Source: Liolophura sinensis (taxonomy: Eukaryota; Mollusca; Polyplacophora; Chitonida; Chitonidae). Taken from it: a stretch of DNA of 64,000 nt. The notes beneath the pieces were generated by a model. The model searched no databases. It had not been told where the DNA came from and was given only the letters and a program-made list of their open reading frames with translations. Positions 36,315-47,706 of this stretch are shown here, in pieces. The stretch's first letter is position 1, and each line of letters opens with the position of its first letter. The position numbers and the translations under genes were made by a program. Location: the NCBI RefSeq assembly GCF_032854445.1, contig NC_088296.1, positions 23,157,544-23,221,543 of the forward strand, read 5' to 3'.

Positions 36315-37054
36315 TAAATGAAGGTGAATAGAATGGGTGCTGCTATGGAACCTGTAGCACCAGTATTGCTGACTTGGTGGATTTATCAGTTTCCTGGATG
36401 TTCAGCTGGTGGGATATCATTTGTTCTGTTCCCAAACCCTGGTCGAAATGTAGATTTATGCACAAAGTAAATATGATTGGGCCGGTGTTGTGATACCCGA
36501 CTTGAAATCAACTAAAACCATGTTTTGGCCACATCCACTAAACCTTTTCTCGGTCTAATCCTGCTGAGCCTTCTACTGTGTATATCTTCCAGCTACTTGT
36601 GTGACTTTACCTGTCCTGAAGATGACCTATTCAATTTTGTTGAAATATTGAAATGTCAAATGTGCGACTTATCAGTTTTTTAACAGAGTATTTATGCTTT
36701 TTACATTATGCAAATAGGAGCTAAATACCACAGTTTGTTTGTACCATAGTGTGCATGTAATGCTATTGTAGATTCCAAATGAGAATACGAGCTGAAAACT
36801 TAAATGCTGTGAGTTAGTTATGCCAGTGTACGGATTATTGTGTAGGAGAGAATGATAGGCCTGTTTGTGGTCATTACACTGTAAATAGTGCGCTGTCAGT
36901 CGGTCAGTCTGTGATGTGTGTTAAACGTTAAACACCAGGTGGTTTGCTGATTGGCTAATCCTTTATTAATTGTAAAGCCTTGAACAATTTTCATCCAAAT
37001 ACATACAGGACATAGTCCAGCGTAAATCTAAGTACATGAGCGTATTCAACTCCT

Positions 37055-37146
37055 AAGAATCTCTTCCCACCATAATCCGCCATCGTATAAGTGAAGTATT
37101 CTAGAGAATGGTGTAAAACACCACTCAAATAAATAAATAAATAAAC
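37055..37146 (+). mobile_element. SINE 3' fragment, unit 1 copy
   Basis: TTCCCACCATAATCCGCCAT, GTATAAGTGAAGTATTCTAG and GTGTAAAACACC, then an (AAAT)n tail. The unit 2 twin at 46113-46206 follows the 38-bp minisatellite. Confidence 0.8.
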
Positions 37147-37367
37147 CTGTGAGACACTTAGTCAACCAGCTACCTGGCCCTGAATATGTGTTCGAGAACT
37201 TGTATACGTATCTTAGACAATGTCAGAATGTACAGTGTGCGGAGAAATCCACTCTCCTCAAATTTGTTGCAGAAGGATACAGTTTGATGAGATAAAAGAA
37301 AATATACAATTTACACATTCAGATTGTATTGTAGAGTGTAAATTTGTGTTTAATTGTATTGTTGTAG

Positions 37368-37436
37368 GATGGATACATAACGTACCATGATTCAGTGCCG
37401 GAGAAGACAGTTCAGAGATTGAGTAACCCAGACACA
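37368..37436 (+). pseudogene. MAN2A: MAN2A exon E, unit 1
   Basis: A 69-bp phase 0 exon between a TTGTAG acceptor and GTAAGT donor, reading DGYITYHDSVPEKTVQRL and SNPDT. It matches the DSLPQK...RL segment that precedes the VVYNPLEQ strand in vertebrate MAN2A. The phase into exon F does not fit. Confidence 0.78.
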
Positions 37437-38227
37437 GTAAGTACATGCTACTTGCGCCTGTTGAGGACAGGTTAGGAGTTATCCTCCCCTGTCTGTGATC
37501 TCAAAGTTATGCTGGGCTAAACATGGGGTATACCTCACACTCCTGAACTCTGCTGCCCAGGGCTGGTTTGATGTCTTTGTTCAGTGTCTGTTAAACTGGT
37601 GAACAAGAAGTTCGTCTGTATTTGATAAGATATATGCATATCAAGTTTGGCCTGCCACATGCCACGAGTGCTGTCTAAAACCAGAACCTTGTAGAAGACC
37701 TTGGCTGTTGCTTGATTGTGTAAGGAGTTATCTCCCATGTGGGTACGTGTCGGCACAAAGTATCAGTAATGCAAAAGGTAAAAGTTACTCTCTGGTGTGA
37801 CTGTTGTAAGGAACATGGCCTGGTATAGGTGATGGTGACAGAGCGTGACATTGCAACCCAATCTCCGATGATGTGACAACCTGAAATGATCAGACATTGT
37901 GAATTGTCTTTACTGTAGTAAATAAGGGGCCAGTTTCATGAAGCTTACTTAGTGTTAAGTTGCCCTTATCTCTGCAACATACGGTACCATGTTAGGTATG
38001 GGCTTACTTAGATAAGTGAGCTTTATGAAACCAGCCCCTGATACTTGATTGTATCATGCTTAGCCAAAACATGCTTTTATATTTGCTTTGAAACAAGGAA
38101 ATCCACACATATAAGGGAAGATCAGTGATAGGCTGAAAATGCCCTGGCGGAAGTACGCATGCCAAAATGCCATTGGCTGTGGAAAGATTTGGTTCCTGAA
38201 GATTTCTATACATGTATGCACAGCAAT

Positions 38228-38352
38228 GGTGATTGTGAAGCCTATAGCGCAGTATCGATCTTGCTGACAGGAAGATGGGGAAGGACAAGGGTGATTGTGA
38301 AGCCTATAGCGCAGTATCGATCTTGCTGACAGGAAGATCCCTCTATAAGAAC
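38228..38352. repeat. 62-bp direct duplication found only in unit 1
   Basis: GGTGATTGTGAAGCCTATAG through TTGCTGACAGGAAGAT occurs twice, 62 bp apart. Unit 2 has it once (about 47301-47350), so this is a later change in unit 1. Confidence 0.85.
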
Positions 38353-38490
38353 AACTCAACACTGTCAACACTTTATTGATGTATTTCACATGAATGTGTC
38401 ACATTCCGAGACTTTTCATACTGTCTATTCCGCGTTTGTCACAAATAATGTTATATTGCTGTAATTGTTATTTTGTTGCTTATTTCACAG

Positions 38491-38583
38491 AACAGTTTTG
38501 TTTTACAATTCCCTGGCACAACAGAGGGAGCAGCTAGTGACAGTGTACACCAACTCTCCATATGTGAAGGCGAAAAACCCAGA
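38491..38583 (+). pseudogene. MAN2A: MAN2A exon F, unit 1, cut by the duplication breakpoint
   Basis: After a TTATTTCACAG acceptor the conserved frame reads TVLFYNSLAQQREQLVTVY and TNSPYVKAKNP, then stops abruptly at the breakpoint; the second half and the donor are absent. The conserved frame starts one base into the exon, while exon E ends in phase 0, so the two do not join in frame. Confidence 0.85.
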
Positions 38584-38817
38584 GGGAACAGCCATGAGTT
38601 GCCTTGTATAAGTTGCCAGGAAAGGCTGACTTATAGGCTTTTATTCCAGCTGAGTTAGCTGAAACCCCGATGTCACCTTCTGCGGTGAGCACTTCGAGGG
38701 AGACTTGTCTGGTCTAAACACTTACTTTCAATGTGTCTCAATTACCGATTGTCTGTGATTATTGAGAAGGTACGGTACATGTAACTGGCACCCTGCCCAT
38801 TCAGTCGCATATGTGTT

Positions 38818-38925
38818 TTATGTATTTATTTGATTGATTAGTGTTTTACGTCATACTCAAGAATATTTCATTTGTACGGTGGCAGCCAGCATTATGATGG
38901 AAGGGAACCAGACACCCACAGACAT
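38818..38925 (-). mobile_element. SINE tail fragment, unit 2 copy
   Basis: Twin of 29655-29760, with GTGTTTTACGTCATACTCAA and an AATATTTCATTTGTACGG stretch; truncated in the same place. Confidence 0.75.
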
Positions 38926-39028
38926 AATTTGCATTGGTATTAAATAATACCTGTAAAATGAACATATTTTGTTCAACATTTAAAGTCCATTGAGTATATA
39001 AATAAATTTTAAATCTGTGTTTTCGCAG

Positions 39029-39206
39029 GGGTGAAATGATCTTGGACCAATACAGACAGAAAGCCCAGCTGTATAAGAATGATATGTTACTGGTGCCTTT
39101 GGAAGACGACTTTAGATATGACAAACCTGATGAATGGGACAACCAGTTTAACAACTACCAGAGGCCGTTTGATCATATCAATGCTAGACCAGAGTTAAAT
39201 GCTGAG
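39029..39206 (+). pseudogene. MAN2A: MAN2A exon A, unit 2
   Basis: Same 178-bp exon as in unit 1, reading [17 protein letters not shown], then [15 protein letters not shown]. The glycine before the DDFRY motif is Glu here. It is open, with an intact GTAAGT donor that is followed by further tandem donors. Confidence 0.88.
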
Positions 39207-39740
39207 GTAAGTTATATATTGTATAGTGGACCTCAGATATAACAAACCTAATGAATGAGACAACCAGTTCAACAACTACCAGAGGCTGTTTGATCATATC
39301 AATGGTAGACCAGAGTTAAATGCTGAGGTAAGTCATATGTTGTATAGTGGACCTCAGATATAACAAACCTGATGAATGGGACAACCAGTTCAACAACTAC
39401 CAGAGGCTGTTTGATCATATTAACGCTAGACCAGAGTTAAATGCTGAGGTAAGTCATATGTTGTATAGTGGACCTCAGATATAACAAACCTGATGAATGG
39501 GACAACCAGTTCAACAACTACCAGAGGCTGTTTGATCATACCAATGCTAGAGCAGTTAAATGTTGATGTAAGTCATATATTGTGTAGTGGACCTCAGATA
39601 TAACAAACCTGATGAGTGGGACAAACAGTTCAACAACTACCAGAGGCTGTTTGATCATATCAATGGTAGAGCAGGGTTAAATGCTGAGGTAAGTCATATG
39701 TTGTATAGTGGACCTGAGATGTGACAAGCCCCATTAATGG
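39207..39740 (+). repeat. Tandem repeat of exon A 3' end plus splice donor, unit 2
   Basis: Same structure as 30048-30600: four full units and a partial one. In this copy the extra donors all read GTAAGT, so five strong donors follow each other at about 120-bp steps. Reading through the first donor meets a stop after about 13 codons (ATA TAA), so longer in-frame exons are not possible. Confidence 0.92.
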
Positions 39741-39810
39741 AACATCCAGTCCTCCTAGAAACCCAATCAGTATTTCAGTTTGACACAGGTAATTTCTTTT
39801 CTACCTTCAG

Positions 39811-40019
39811 CTGCAATTTGTTACGCTGAAGGACTTTTTCAATGCTGTGGCACAGAGATCTCAGCTCGAACCTGAAGACGATTTTTTGCCCAAGGACTAC
39901 CCTGTGCTGAGAGGGGATTTCTTCACATATTCTGATCGTGATGACCACTACTGGAGCGGCTATTTCTCCTCACGCCCCTTCCACAAAAGTCTAGACAGGA
40001 TCACGGAGTACCATTTGAG
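39811..40019 (+). pseudogene. MAN2A: MAN2A exon B, unit 2 (open)
   Basis: 209 bp, reading [38 protein letters not shown] and [14 protein letters not shown] without a stop. It is better preserved than in unit 1. Acceptor CTACCTTCAG, donor AG/GTGAAG; in phase with exons A and C. Confidence 0.88.
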
Positions 40020-40370
40020 GTGAAGTGTCTCTGTTGTCTGTATACAAATGGTTTAAATGATGTGTATAATGCGTGCTCTCTTCAGAAGACAGTTACAGCT
40101 GCTTGGTGTGATGGTTTCCTATCGGGTTCCTGCATGTATGAACATTGTGACTGATATAGTGTTGGAGTATTCTGGATTCGTGTGGCATGAGATAACAGTT
40201 GTACTGTAGGCCTGGAAATGATTTTTAAGCTGGTGCATGATATAATGGCAAATCTTCCAGCTTTTTACATTCTGAAAAAAGTTAGTGTTATTTGCATGGG
40301 GGTTTTGTCCTGTGACAAACAGTCAGCCCCTGTCAAAATAATACTTGTTGCAGGACATTTCTGGCTGCTT

Positions 40371-40443
40371 GTTGAATGAATGAATGAATGAATGAAACCT
40401 GACTGCTTATAGAATGAATGAATGAATGAATGAACGAATGAGT
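40371..40443. repeat. (TGAA)n microsatellite, unit 2
   Basis: Counterpart of 31214-31281 with changed run lengths. Confidence 0.85.
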
Positions 40444-40725
40444 GAAGGCATGAAACCTGACTGCATTTATTGAAGAAATAAAGAATGAAGTAAACAGTTC
40501 TGGGTAGGGGAGATGGGTAGTGTCTGGTCTGCACATTCTTCAGATGAAGCAGTGTTTCTACAACTTGTTTGCTTGAGTAGATAAAGAGATAGATATTACA
40601 GTTGGATATGTTGGATGTATATATATACACCTGTGTGTTAAAGTGCAACATAGTTTGTCATAACATACATGACCTAGGAGTTATCTCCCCTTGCTTGCAA
40701 TATCAAAGAAAATAAAGATACAGCT

Positions 40726-41370
40726 ACATGTATATCAGGACAGGATCTGCTTAGCACCCATGTATATCGGGACAGGATCTGCTTAGCACCCATGTATATC
40801 AGGGCAGGAACTGCTTAGCACCCACGTATATCTGGACAGGAACTGCTTAGCACCCATGTGTATCGGGACAGGATCTGCTTAGCACCCATGTATATCAGGA
40901 CAGGATATGCTTAGCACCCATGTATATCGGGACAGGAACTGCTTAGCACCCATGTATATCGGGACAGGATCTGCTTAGATCCCATGTATATCAGGGCAGG
41001 AACTGCTTAGCACCCGTGTATATCGGGACAGGAACTGCTTAGCACCCATGTATATCAGGACAGGATATGCTTAGCACCCATGTATATCGGGACAGGAACT
41101 GCTTAGCACCCATGTATATCGGGACAGGATCTGCTTAGATCCCATGTATATCAGGGCAGGAACTGCTTAGCACCCGTGTATATCGGGACAGGAACTGCTT
41201 AGCACCCATGTATATCAGGACAAGAACTGCTTAGCACCCATGTATATCGGGACAGGATCTGTTTAGCGCACATGTACATCAGGACAGGATCTACTTAGCA
41301 CCCATGTATATCGGGATAGGATCTGCTTAACACCCATGTATATCAGGACAGGATCTTCTTAGCACCCATG
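40726..41370. repeat. 32-bp minisatellite, about 20 units, unit 2
   Basis: Same unit as 31559-33392. A block of several units (for example from CACCCATGTATATCAGGACA near 41045) repeats internally. This array lacks most of the TGCACATG variants that fill the unit 1 array. Confidence 0.95.
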
Positions 41371-41763
41371 TGTTTTTGTGTGGATGCAGTCTTGGCCTTT
41401 GAGAGGAATGTTTACAGTTCTCTTCCAACACAGTTCTTGGGCCTTGATGAAGATAAGCTTGTTATGCCACCCGTGTGGCACTTTGTGCAGTTCAACCTTT
41501 GTTAATGAGCACTTTTCAGCGACCAATATGTTGTGTGTCTGTACATCACACGTGAAAAAGTTCATCTTTACATGTGACATCTTGTAGCTGGTTTGCTCCA
41601 TCCGTTAAACTGACTGCCATCTTATAAATGGAAACATCATAGAATGCCTTGTGCTAGCAAGCAGCCTTATTATGAGCAGTTGTGACTCATAAAAACTTCT
41701 CCTAAAAAATTTTTATAAAAACAAATGAGTCAGTGAAAAGGAAATAAACTCTCATTTTTTCAG

Positions 41764-41942
41764 AGCTGGAGAAATTGCCCTCTCCTTAACCATGGCTTAT
41801 GTTCGTAAATTGGTGTGAACATTTTCCCGTCAGAACCTGTGGTGAAGAAGGTGTCTGCTCGCAGTAGTTTGGGGCTGTACCAACATCATGACGGAAATAC
41901 TGGCACTGCCAAGGACTTTGTGGTGGTGGACTATGGGAAAAA
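41764..41942 (+). pseudogene. MAN2A: MAN2A exon C, unit 2 (same frameshift)
   Basis: Reads [17 protein letters not shown] and a TGA, then in the next frame [13 protein letters not shown] and [20 protein letters not shown]. The lost base is the same one as in unit 1. The Ile of the HHDGITG motif is Asn here. The GTGAGT donor is intact. Confidence 0.87.
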
Positions 41943-43163
41943 GTGAGTGTAACATATACATGTAGTATATCCTTTCTGGTGGAAGCAGTTGGGGAGCTTT
42001 ACTTTTGCCTCTGCAGAGCAGTGTAATTATCTGCTTAGTTTTTGTTTATAGTGTATAATCTTGTAACAAGAATTTTCCAAATGTGACTACAGAGTTAATG
42101 AAGCACATTCTTATCAGTATAGCCATAAACTGATTAGCTTGAGAACTACTGTGAAGTACTTTCTTTTTTTGTGTGGAACTAATTTTCTCGGATTTCGCGG
42201 TGACCAGTTTACTAGTTTACCAGGAAAATTAATCCCAGCGAAAAAATGTCCCAATATTGAATCATATACTACTGGTAGTAGTAATAAGGAAGTGAAATCT
42301 TTGCCAGGGTGACGGAAGTTGTGCTGAGAAAGGCCGATGGGACGACTAAATCTTTTGAGAGCAGGGAAGAGAAATTATGATCACGAAGTTTAAATATATA
42401 CAAACTCTGGTGCTGTCGTGGTGGTTATAAAACAAAGTGGGAGTTTATTCGTCTTTAGTTTGATCAATCGTCGCTATGCCCGCAAAGTGAAAGAAAAGTA
42501 GATACTAGCATGTGCTGGCTTCTGATGAATGTCAGTCTGATACACGCTGTCCCATTGGCTGTGTCTCTCCTGTGGTCCAATGAGTGAGCTTCTGACAAAC
42601 TGTGAAGTGTGGACAATAACATGATGGCTGTTTGACATCTACAGCAATGTTTGCGCTTTCTGACCTGCTACAGAGGACGATTAAAACTGAAAATGCAAAA
42701 CTTCCCATGTTGCTTGATAAAGAATGAGTGACCGGTGCCGATAATGGGGTGAATTTATATGTTTTGCATTGAACTGTTCAAAAAGGTGAGAGGTGACTTT
42801 GCCAGGTGTTTAAAAGTACTCATCAATGATTTGAAAAGAAGTGACACCTATTTGAGTACTGCTTACGGTAGGTGTGAAAGTAATCTTTTTATGCAGTGAT
42901 AATCTATCCCCCGTTGTTTTAATCTCTGATCCAGATCACGAGGATTAGTGACACTGCAGGAAACAAAAGAGGATTAAAACTACCCATGATGATACTTGTT
43001 TCACGTGCTTGAATAATTTCAGCCATATTATATCTCAGAAAATTTTAAGATTTGTTTTTCAGTATTCTCTTAAATATGCGAAAATTAATTCCCGCAAACA
43101 TATTTTTGAACAAATTCCAGAAAAATAAATTCCAGCAAATAATAAGTACTTTACAGTATTCTC

Positions 43164-43325
43164 TTTACCAGTGAGGTTGATGGTTCAAATCTAGCTAGCT
43201 TCTTTTGTTTCAGCTACAGCTTGTTACATGTTTATAGTGAGGTTTTTGTCACCTGTAAAGCTGATCACTATCTTACAAATGAAATATTCTGAAGTTCAGT
43301 GTGAAACACCAACAAATAAATAAAT
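43164..43325 (+). mobile_element. SINE, second subfamily, unit 2 copy
   Basis: Twin of 35200-35363, with the same B-box-like GATGGTTCAAATCTAGCTAG and AAATAAAT tail. Confidence 0.5.
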
Positions 43326-43771
43326 CAGTTATATACAAGTATCTGTATATAATTCTGGGAGCTCCAGCGATGACTGCAGATATTTAAATTTTAATATTTG
43401 TTTGTCTTAAAGTCTCCGTATGAATATTATGAGAGATGGACAGAGAGGTAAAGTCATCATCACATGAGGTGTCAGACTCAAACCCAAGTATGTTTGGCTC
43501 AGATGAGGTCTCTTGCCCACACATACAAGACTGACCAGTTAATGCCTAACTGATGATTGGTACACAGATATGAGATAATATTGCCACATTTTCATTGACT
43601 TTATTTCCCCTTTCTAATTAGGGAGGACATTTTGCGATTGCTTTTTTCGTCCATCTGTGTGTTCGTGCGTGCTTTCTTCTTCTCTTTGTGTATGGTTGCT
43701 CCACATGAGTACCTCATTCATTTTGTTGATGATGACTTATTGCTCATTTGTTTTATGTCTTTTGTCTTCAG

Positions 43772-43871
43772 GGTGATGAAAGCCAGGATGACTGTGGAAT
43801 ATGCCTATTTACTCATGGTGTCCGACAGGAAAAGCTACTCCTATCAGGAATTAAGGTCTGTATTTAATATT
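43772..43871 (+). pseudogene. MAN2A: MAN2A exon D, unit 2
   Basis: Reads VMKARMTVEYAYLLMVSDRK and SYSYQELRSVFNI with the same acceptor and GTAAGT donor as unit 1. It is open. Confidence 0.75.
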
Positions 43872-44107
43872 GTAAGTTTCAGGAGTGAAAACAGGCGGGA
43901 TAAATGGTTGATCTCTCAGTCTAAATATTTAATTATTCAAGCACAAAGATCGAGGCGTGATAAGTCAGATGCAACTGACCAATGAAAAGACACCTCAAAC
44001 TAATCTTTGACATATCATGAATTGTGAGGGAAAACAGTTCACAAGTCAAATCCAACTTTTTGTCCATCCAGCATATATCAAAACACAGCTATTGCAAGTA
44101 GAACATT

Positions 44108-44277
44108 AATAAATGATTGATTTATTTATTTGATGTGAGTTTTATGCCCGTCTCCAGAATATTTTACTTGTACGACTTCAGCCAACATTACGGTGAGAGG
44201 AAACCAGGCAGAGCCCAGGGGAAAAGCAACGACCATCGGCAGGCTGCTGGAAGACCTTCCCATGTACGGCCATTAAT
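44108..44277 (-). mobile_element. SINE, truncated head, unit 2 copy
   Basis: Twin of 36146-36314 with a few substitutions. Confidence 0.85.
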
Positions 44278-44954
44278 AAATGAAGGTGAATAGAATGGGT
44301 GCTGCTATGGAACCTGTAGCACCAGTACTGCTGACTTGGTGGATTTATCAGTTTCCTGGATGTTCAGCTGGTGGGATATCATTTGTTCTGTTCCCAAACC
44401 CTGGTCGAAATGTAGATTTATGCATGAAGTAAATATGATTGGGCTGGTGTTGTGATACCCGACTTGAAATCAACTAAAACCCTGTTTTGGCCACATCCAC
44501 TAAACCTTTCCTCAGTCTAACCCTGCTGAGCCTTCTACTGTGTATATCTCCCAGCTACTTGTGTGACTTTACCTGTCCTGAAGTTTGACCTATTCAATTT
44601 TGTTGAAATATTGAAATGTCAAATGTGCGACTTATCAGTTTTTTATCAGAGTATTTATGCTTTTTGCATTATGCAAATAGGAGCTAAATTCCACCGTTTG
44701 TTTGTACCAAAGTATGCATGGAATGTTATTGTAGATTCCAAGTCAGAATACGAACTGAAAACTAAACTGCCATGAATTAGTTATGCCAGTGTACGGATTG
44801 TTGTGTAGGAGAGAATGATAGGCCTGTTTGTGGTCATTACTCTGTAAATAGTGCGCTGTCAGTTGGTCACTCTATTAAACGTTAAACACCAGGTGTTTGG
44901 CTAATCCTTTATTAATTGTAAAGTCTTGAACAATTTTCATTCAAATACACACAT

Positions 44955-46092
44955 GCAGCTAAGCAGGACATAGACGAACGTTGAACTAATACATAGCCAA
45001 GCAGGATATAGTCCAGCATAAAACTAATACATAGCTAAGCACGACATATTCCAACATAAAGCTAATACATAGCTAAGCAGCACATAGTCCAACGTAAAGC
45101 TAATACATAGCTAAGCACGGCATAGCCCAACGTAAAGCTAATAGATAGCTAAGCAGCACATAGTCCAACGTAAAGCTAAAACATAGCTAAGCAGCACATA
45201 GTCCAACGTAAAGCTAGTACATAGCTAAGCAGCACATAGTCCAATGTAAAGCTAATACATAGCTAAGCAGGGCATAGTCCAAAGTAAAGCTAATACATAG
45301 CTAAGCAGGACATAGTCCAAAGTAAAGCTAATACATAGCTAAGCACGACATACTCCAACGTAAAGCTAATACATAGCTAAGCAGCACATAGTCCAACGTA
45401 AAGCTAATACATAGCTAAGCACGACATAGCCCAACATAAAGCTAATAGATAGCTAAGCAGCACATAGTCCAACGTAAAGCTAATACATAGCTAAGCAGGA
45501 CATAGTCCAAAGTAAATCTAATACATAGCTAAGCAGGACATAGTCCAAAGTAAAGCTAATACATAGCTAAGCACGACATAGTCCAACGTAAAGCTAATAG
45601 ATCGCTAAGCAGCACATAGTCCAACGTAAAGCTAATACATAGCTAAGCACGACATAGCCCAACGTAAAGCTAATACATAGCTAAGCACGGCATAGTCCAA
45701 CGTAAAGCTAATAAATAGCTAAGCAGCACATAGTCCAACGTAAAGCTAATACATAGCTAAGCACGGCATAGCCCAACGTAAAGCTAATACATAGCTAAGC
45801 AAGACATAGCCCAACGTAAAGCTAATACATAGCTAAGCAGCACATAGTCCAACGTAAAACTAATAAATAGCTAAGCAGCACATAGTCCAACATAAAACTA
45901 ATAAATAGCTAAGCAGGACATAGTCCAAAGTGAAGCTAATACATAGCTAAGCACGGCATAGTCCAATGTAAAGCTAGTACATAGCTAAGCACGACATAGC
46001 CCAACGTAAAACTAATGCATAGCTGAGCAGGACATAGCCCAATGTAAAGCTAATGCATAACTAAGCATGACATAGTCCAACGGAAAGCTAAG
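44955..46092. repeat. 38-bp minisatellite, about 30 units, only in unit 2
   Basis: The unit combines GTAAAGCTAATACATAGCTA with AGCAGCACATAGTCCAAC. At the matching place in unit 1 (about 37008-37034) there is a single unit-like stretch, ACAGGACATAGTCCAGCG followed by TAAATCTAAG. The array therefore grew after the tandem duplication or collapsed in unit 1. Confidence 0.95.
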
Positions 46093-46112
46093 TACATTAG
46101 CGTATTCAACTC

Positions 46113-46206
46113 CTAAGAGTCTCTTCCCACCATAATCCACCATCGTATAAGTGAAATATTCTAGAGAATGGTGTAAAACACCACTCAAATAAATAAATAA
46201 ATAAAC
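46113..46206 (+). mobile_element. SINE 3' fragment, unit 2 copy
   Basis: Twin of 37055-37146. Confidence 0.8.
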
Positions 46207-46432
46207 TCTTGAGACACTTAGTCAAGCAGCTACTTGGCCCTGAATATGTGTTGGAGAGCTTGTATATGTACATTTTCGTAGACAATGCCAGAATGTACAG
46301 CGTGCAGAGAAATCAACTCTCCACAAATTTGTTGCAGAAGGATACAGTTTGATGAGATAAAAGAAAATATACAATATACATATTCAGATTGTATAATAGA
46401 GTGTAAATTTGTGTTTAATTGTAATGTTTTAG

Positions 46433-46501
46433 GATGAATACAGAATATCCCATGATTCAATGCCAGAGAAGACAGTTCTGCGATTGAGTAACCCAGACAC
46501 A
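46433..46501 (+). pseudogene. MAN2A: MAN2A exon E, unit 2
   Basis: 69 bp, phase 0, reading DEYRISHDSMPEKTVLRL and SNPDT, with a GTTTTAG acceptor and a GTAAGT donor. It differs from unit 1 at several residues. Confidence 0.78.
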
Positions 46502-47501
46502 GTAAGTACATGCTATATGCGCCTGGTGAGGACAGGTTAGGAGTTATCCTCCCCTGTCTGTGATCTCTGTCTGTTATGCTGGGCTAAACATGGAGTATAC
46601 CTCACACTCCTGAACTCTGCTGCCCAGGGCTGGTTTGATGTCTTTGCTCAGTGTCTGTTAAACTGCCAAACTTGAACAAGTAGTTCGTCTGTATTTGATA
46701 AGATACATGTATATCAAGTTTGGCCTGCCACATGCCACGAGTGCTGTCTAAAACCAGAACCTTGTAGAAGACCTTGGCTGTTGCTTGATTGTGTAAGGAG
46801 TTTTCTCCCATTTGTGTATGTGTCGGCACAAAACATCAGTAGTGCAAAAGGTAACAGTTACTCTCTGGTGTGACTGTTGTAAGGAACATGGCCTTATATA
46901 GGTGATGGTGACAGAGTGTGACATTGCAACCCAATCTCCGATGATGTGACAACCTGAAATGATCAGACATTGTGAATTGTCTTCAATGTAGTAAATAAGG
47001 GGCCAGTTTCATGAAGCTTACTTAGTGTTAAGTTGCCCTTATCTCTGCAACATACGGTACAATGTTAGTTATGGGCTTACTTAGCTAAGTGAGCTTGATG
47101 AAACCAGCCCCTGGTACCTGATTGTATCACGCTTAGCCAAAACATGCTTTTATATTTGCTTTGAAACAAGGAAATCCACACATATAAGGGAAGATCAGTG
47201 ATAGGCTGAAAATGCCCTGGCGGAAGTACACATGCCAAAATGCCATTGACTGTGGAAAGATTTGGTTACTGAAGATTTCTATACATGTATGCACAGCAAT
47301 GGTGATTGTGAAGCCTATAGGGCAGTATCAATCTTGCCGACAGGAAGATCCCTCTATAAGAACAACTCAACACTGTCAAAACTTTATTGATGTATTTCAC
47401 ATGAATGTGTCACAGTCCGAGACTTTTCATACTGTCTATTCCGCGTTTGTCACAAATAATGTTATGTTGCTGTAATTGTTATTTGATTGCTTATTTCACA
47501 G

Positions 47502-47665
47502 AACAGTTTTGTTTTACAATTCCCTGACACAACAGAGGGAGCAGCTAGTGACAGTGTACACCAACTCTCCATATGTGAAGGTGAAAAACCCAGAAGTCAT
47601 TACTTCTCAGGCAGATGCCTTCTGGTGCCCTGACCATGAAATGTCAACAGACAAGTCAAAGATAA
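47502..47665 (+). pseudogene. MAN2A: MAN2A exon F, complete copy
   Basis: In the conserved frame it reads TVLFYNSLTQQREQLVTVY, TNSPYVKVKNPEV and ITSQADAFWCPDHEMS up to a GTAAGT donor. It matches the VVYNPLEQ...SAVW segment of vertebrate MAN2A. The conserved frame again begins one base into the exon and does not join in phase with exon E. The next expected segment (about 50-60 residues ending before the TLENS motif) is not found before exon G. Confidence 0.85.
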
Positions 47666-47706
47666 GTAAGTAAAACTGGCTGACATCATGTAAGACATCA
47701 TCTGTA

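Larger units (their letters stand above)
29432..38583. repeat. Tandem duplication, unit 1 (9.15 kb)
   Basis: From GCCATGAGTT at 29432 to the CCCAGA of exon F at 38583, unit 1 matches unit 2 (38591-47594) exon for exon and intron for intron at an offset of about 9.16 kb. Differences are scattered single bases plus changes in minisatellite copy number. The unit ends inside exon F, where a 7-base filler (GGGAACA, 38584-38590) joins it to the start of unit 2. Confidence 0.93.
38591..47594. repeat. Tandem duplication, unit 2 (9.0 kb)
   Basis: Direct repeat of 29432-38583. It differs by a shorter 32-bp minisatellite, a 38-bp minisatellite that exists only here (44955-46092), and scattered substitutions. 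Past 47594 exon F continues uninterrupted, so unit 2 retains the original right-hand flank and unit 1 retains the original left-hand flank. Confidence 0.93.
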
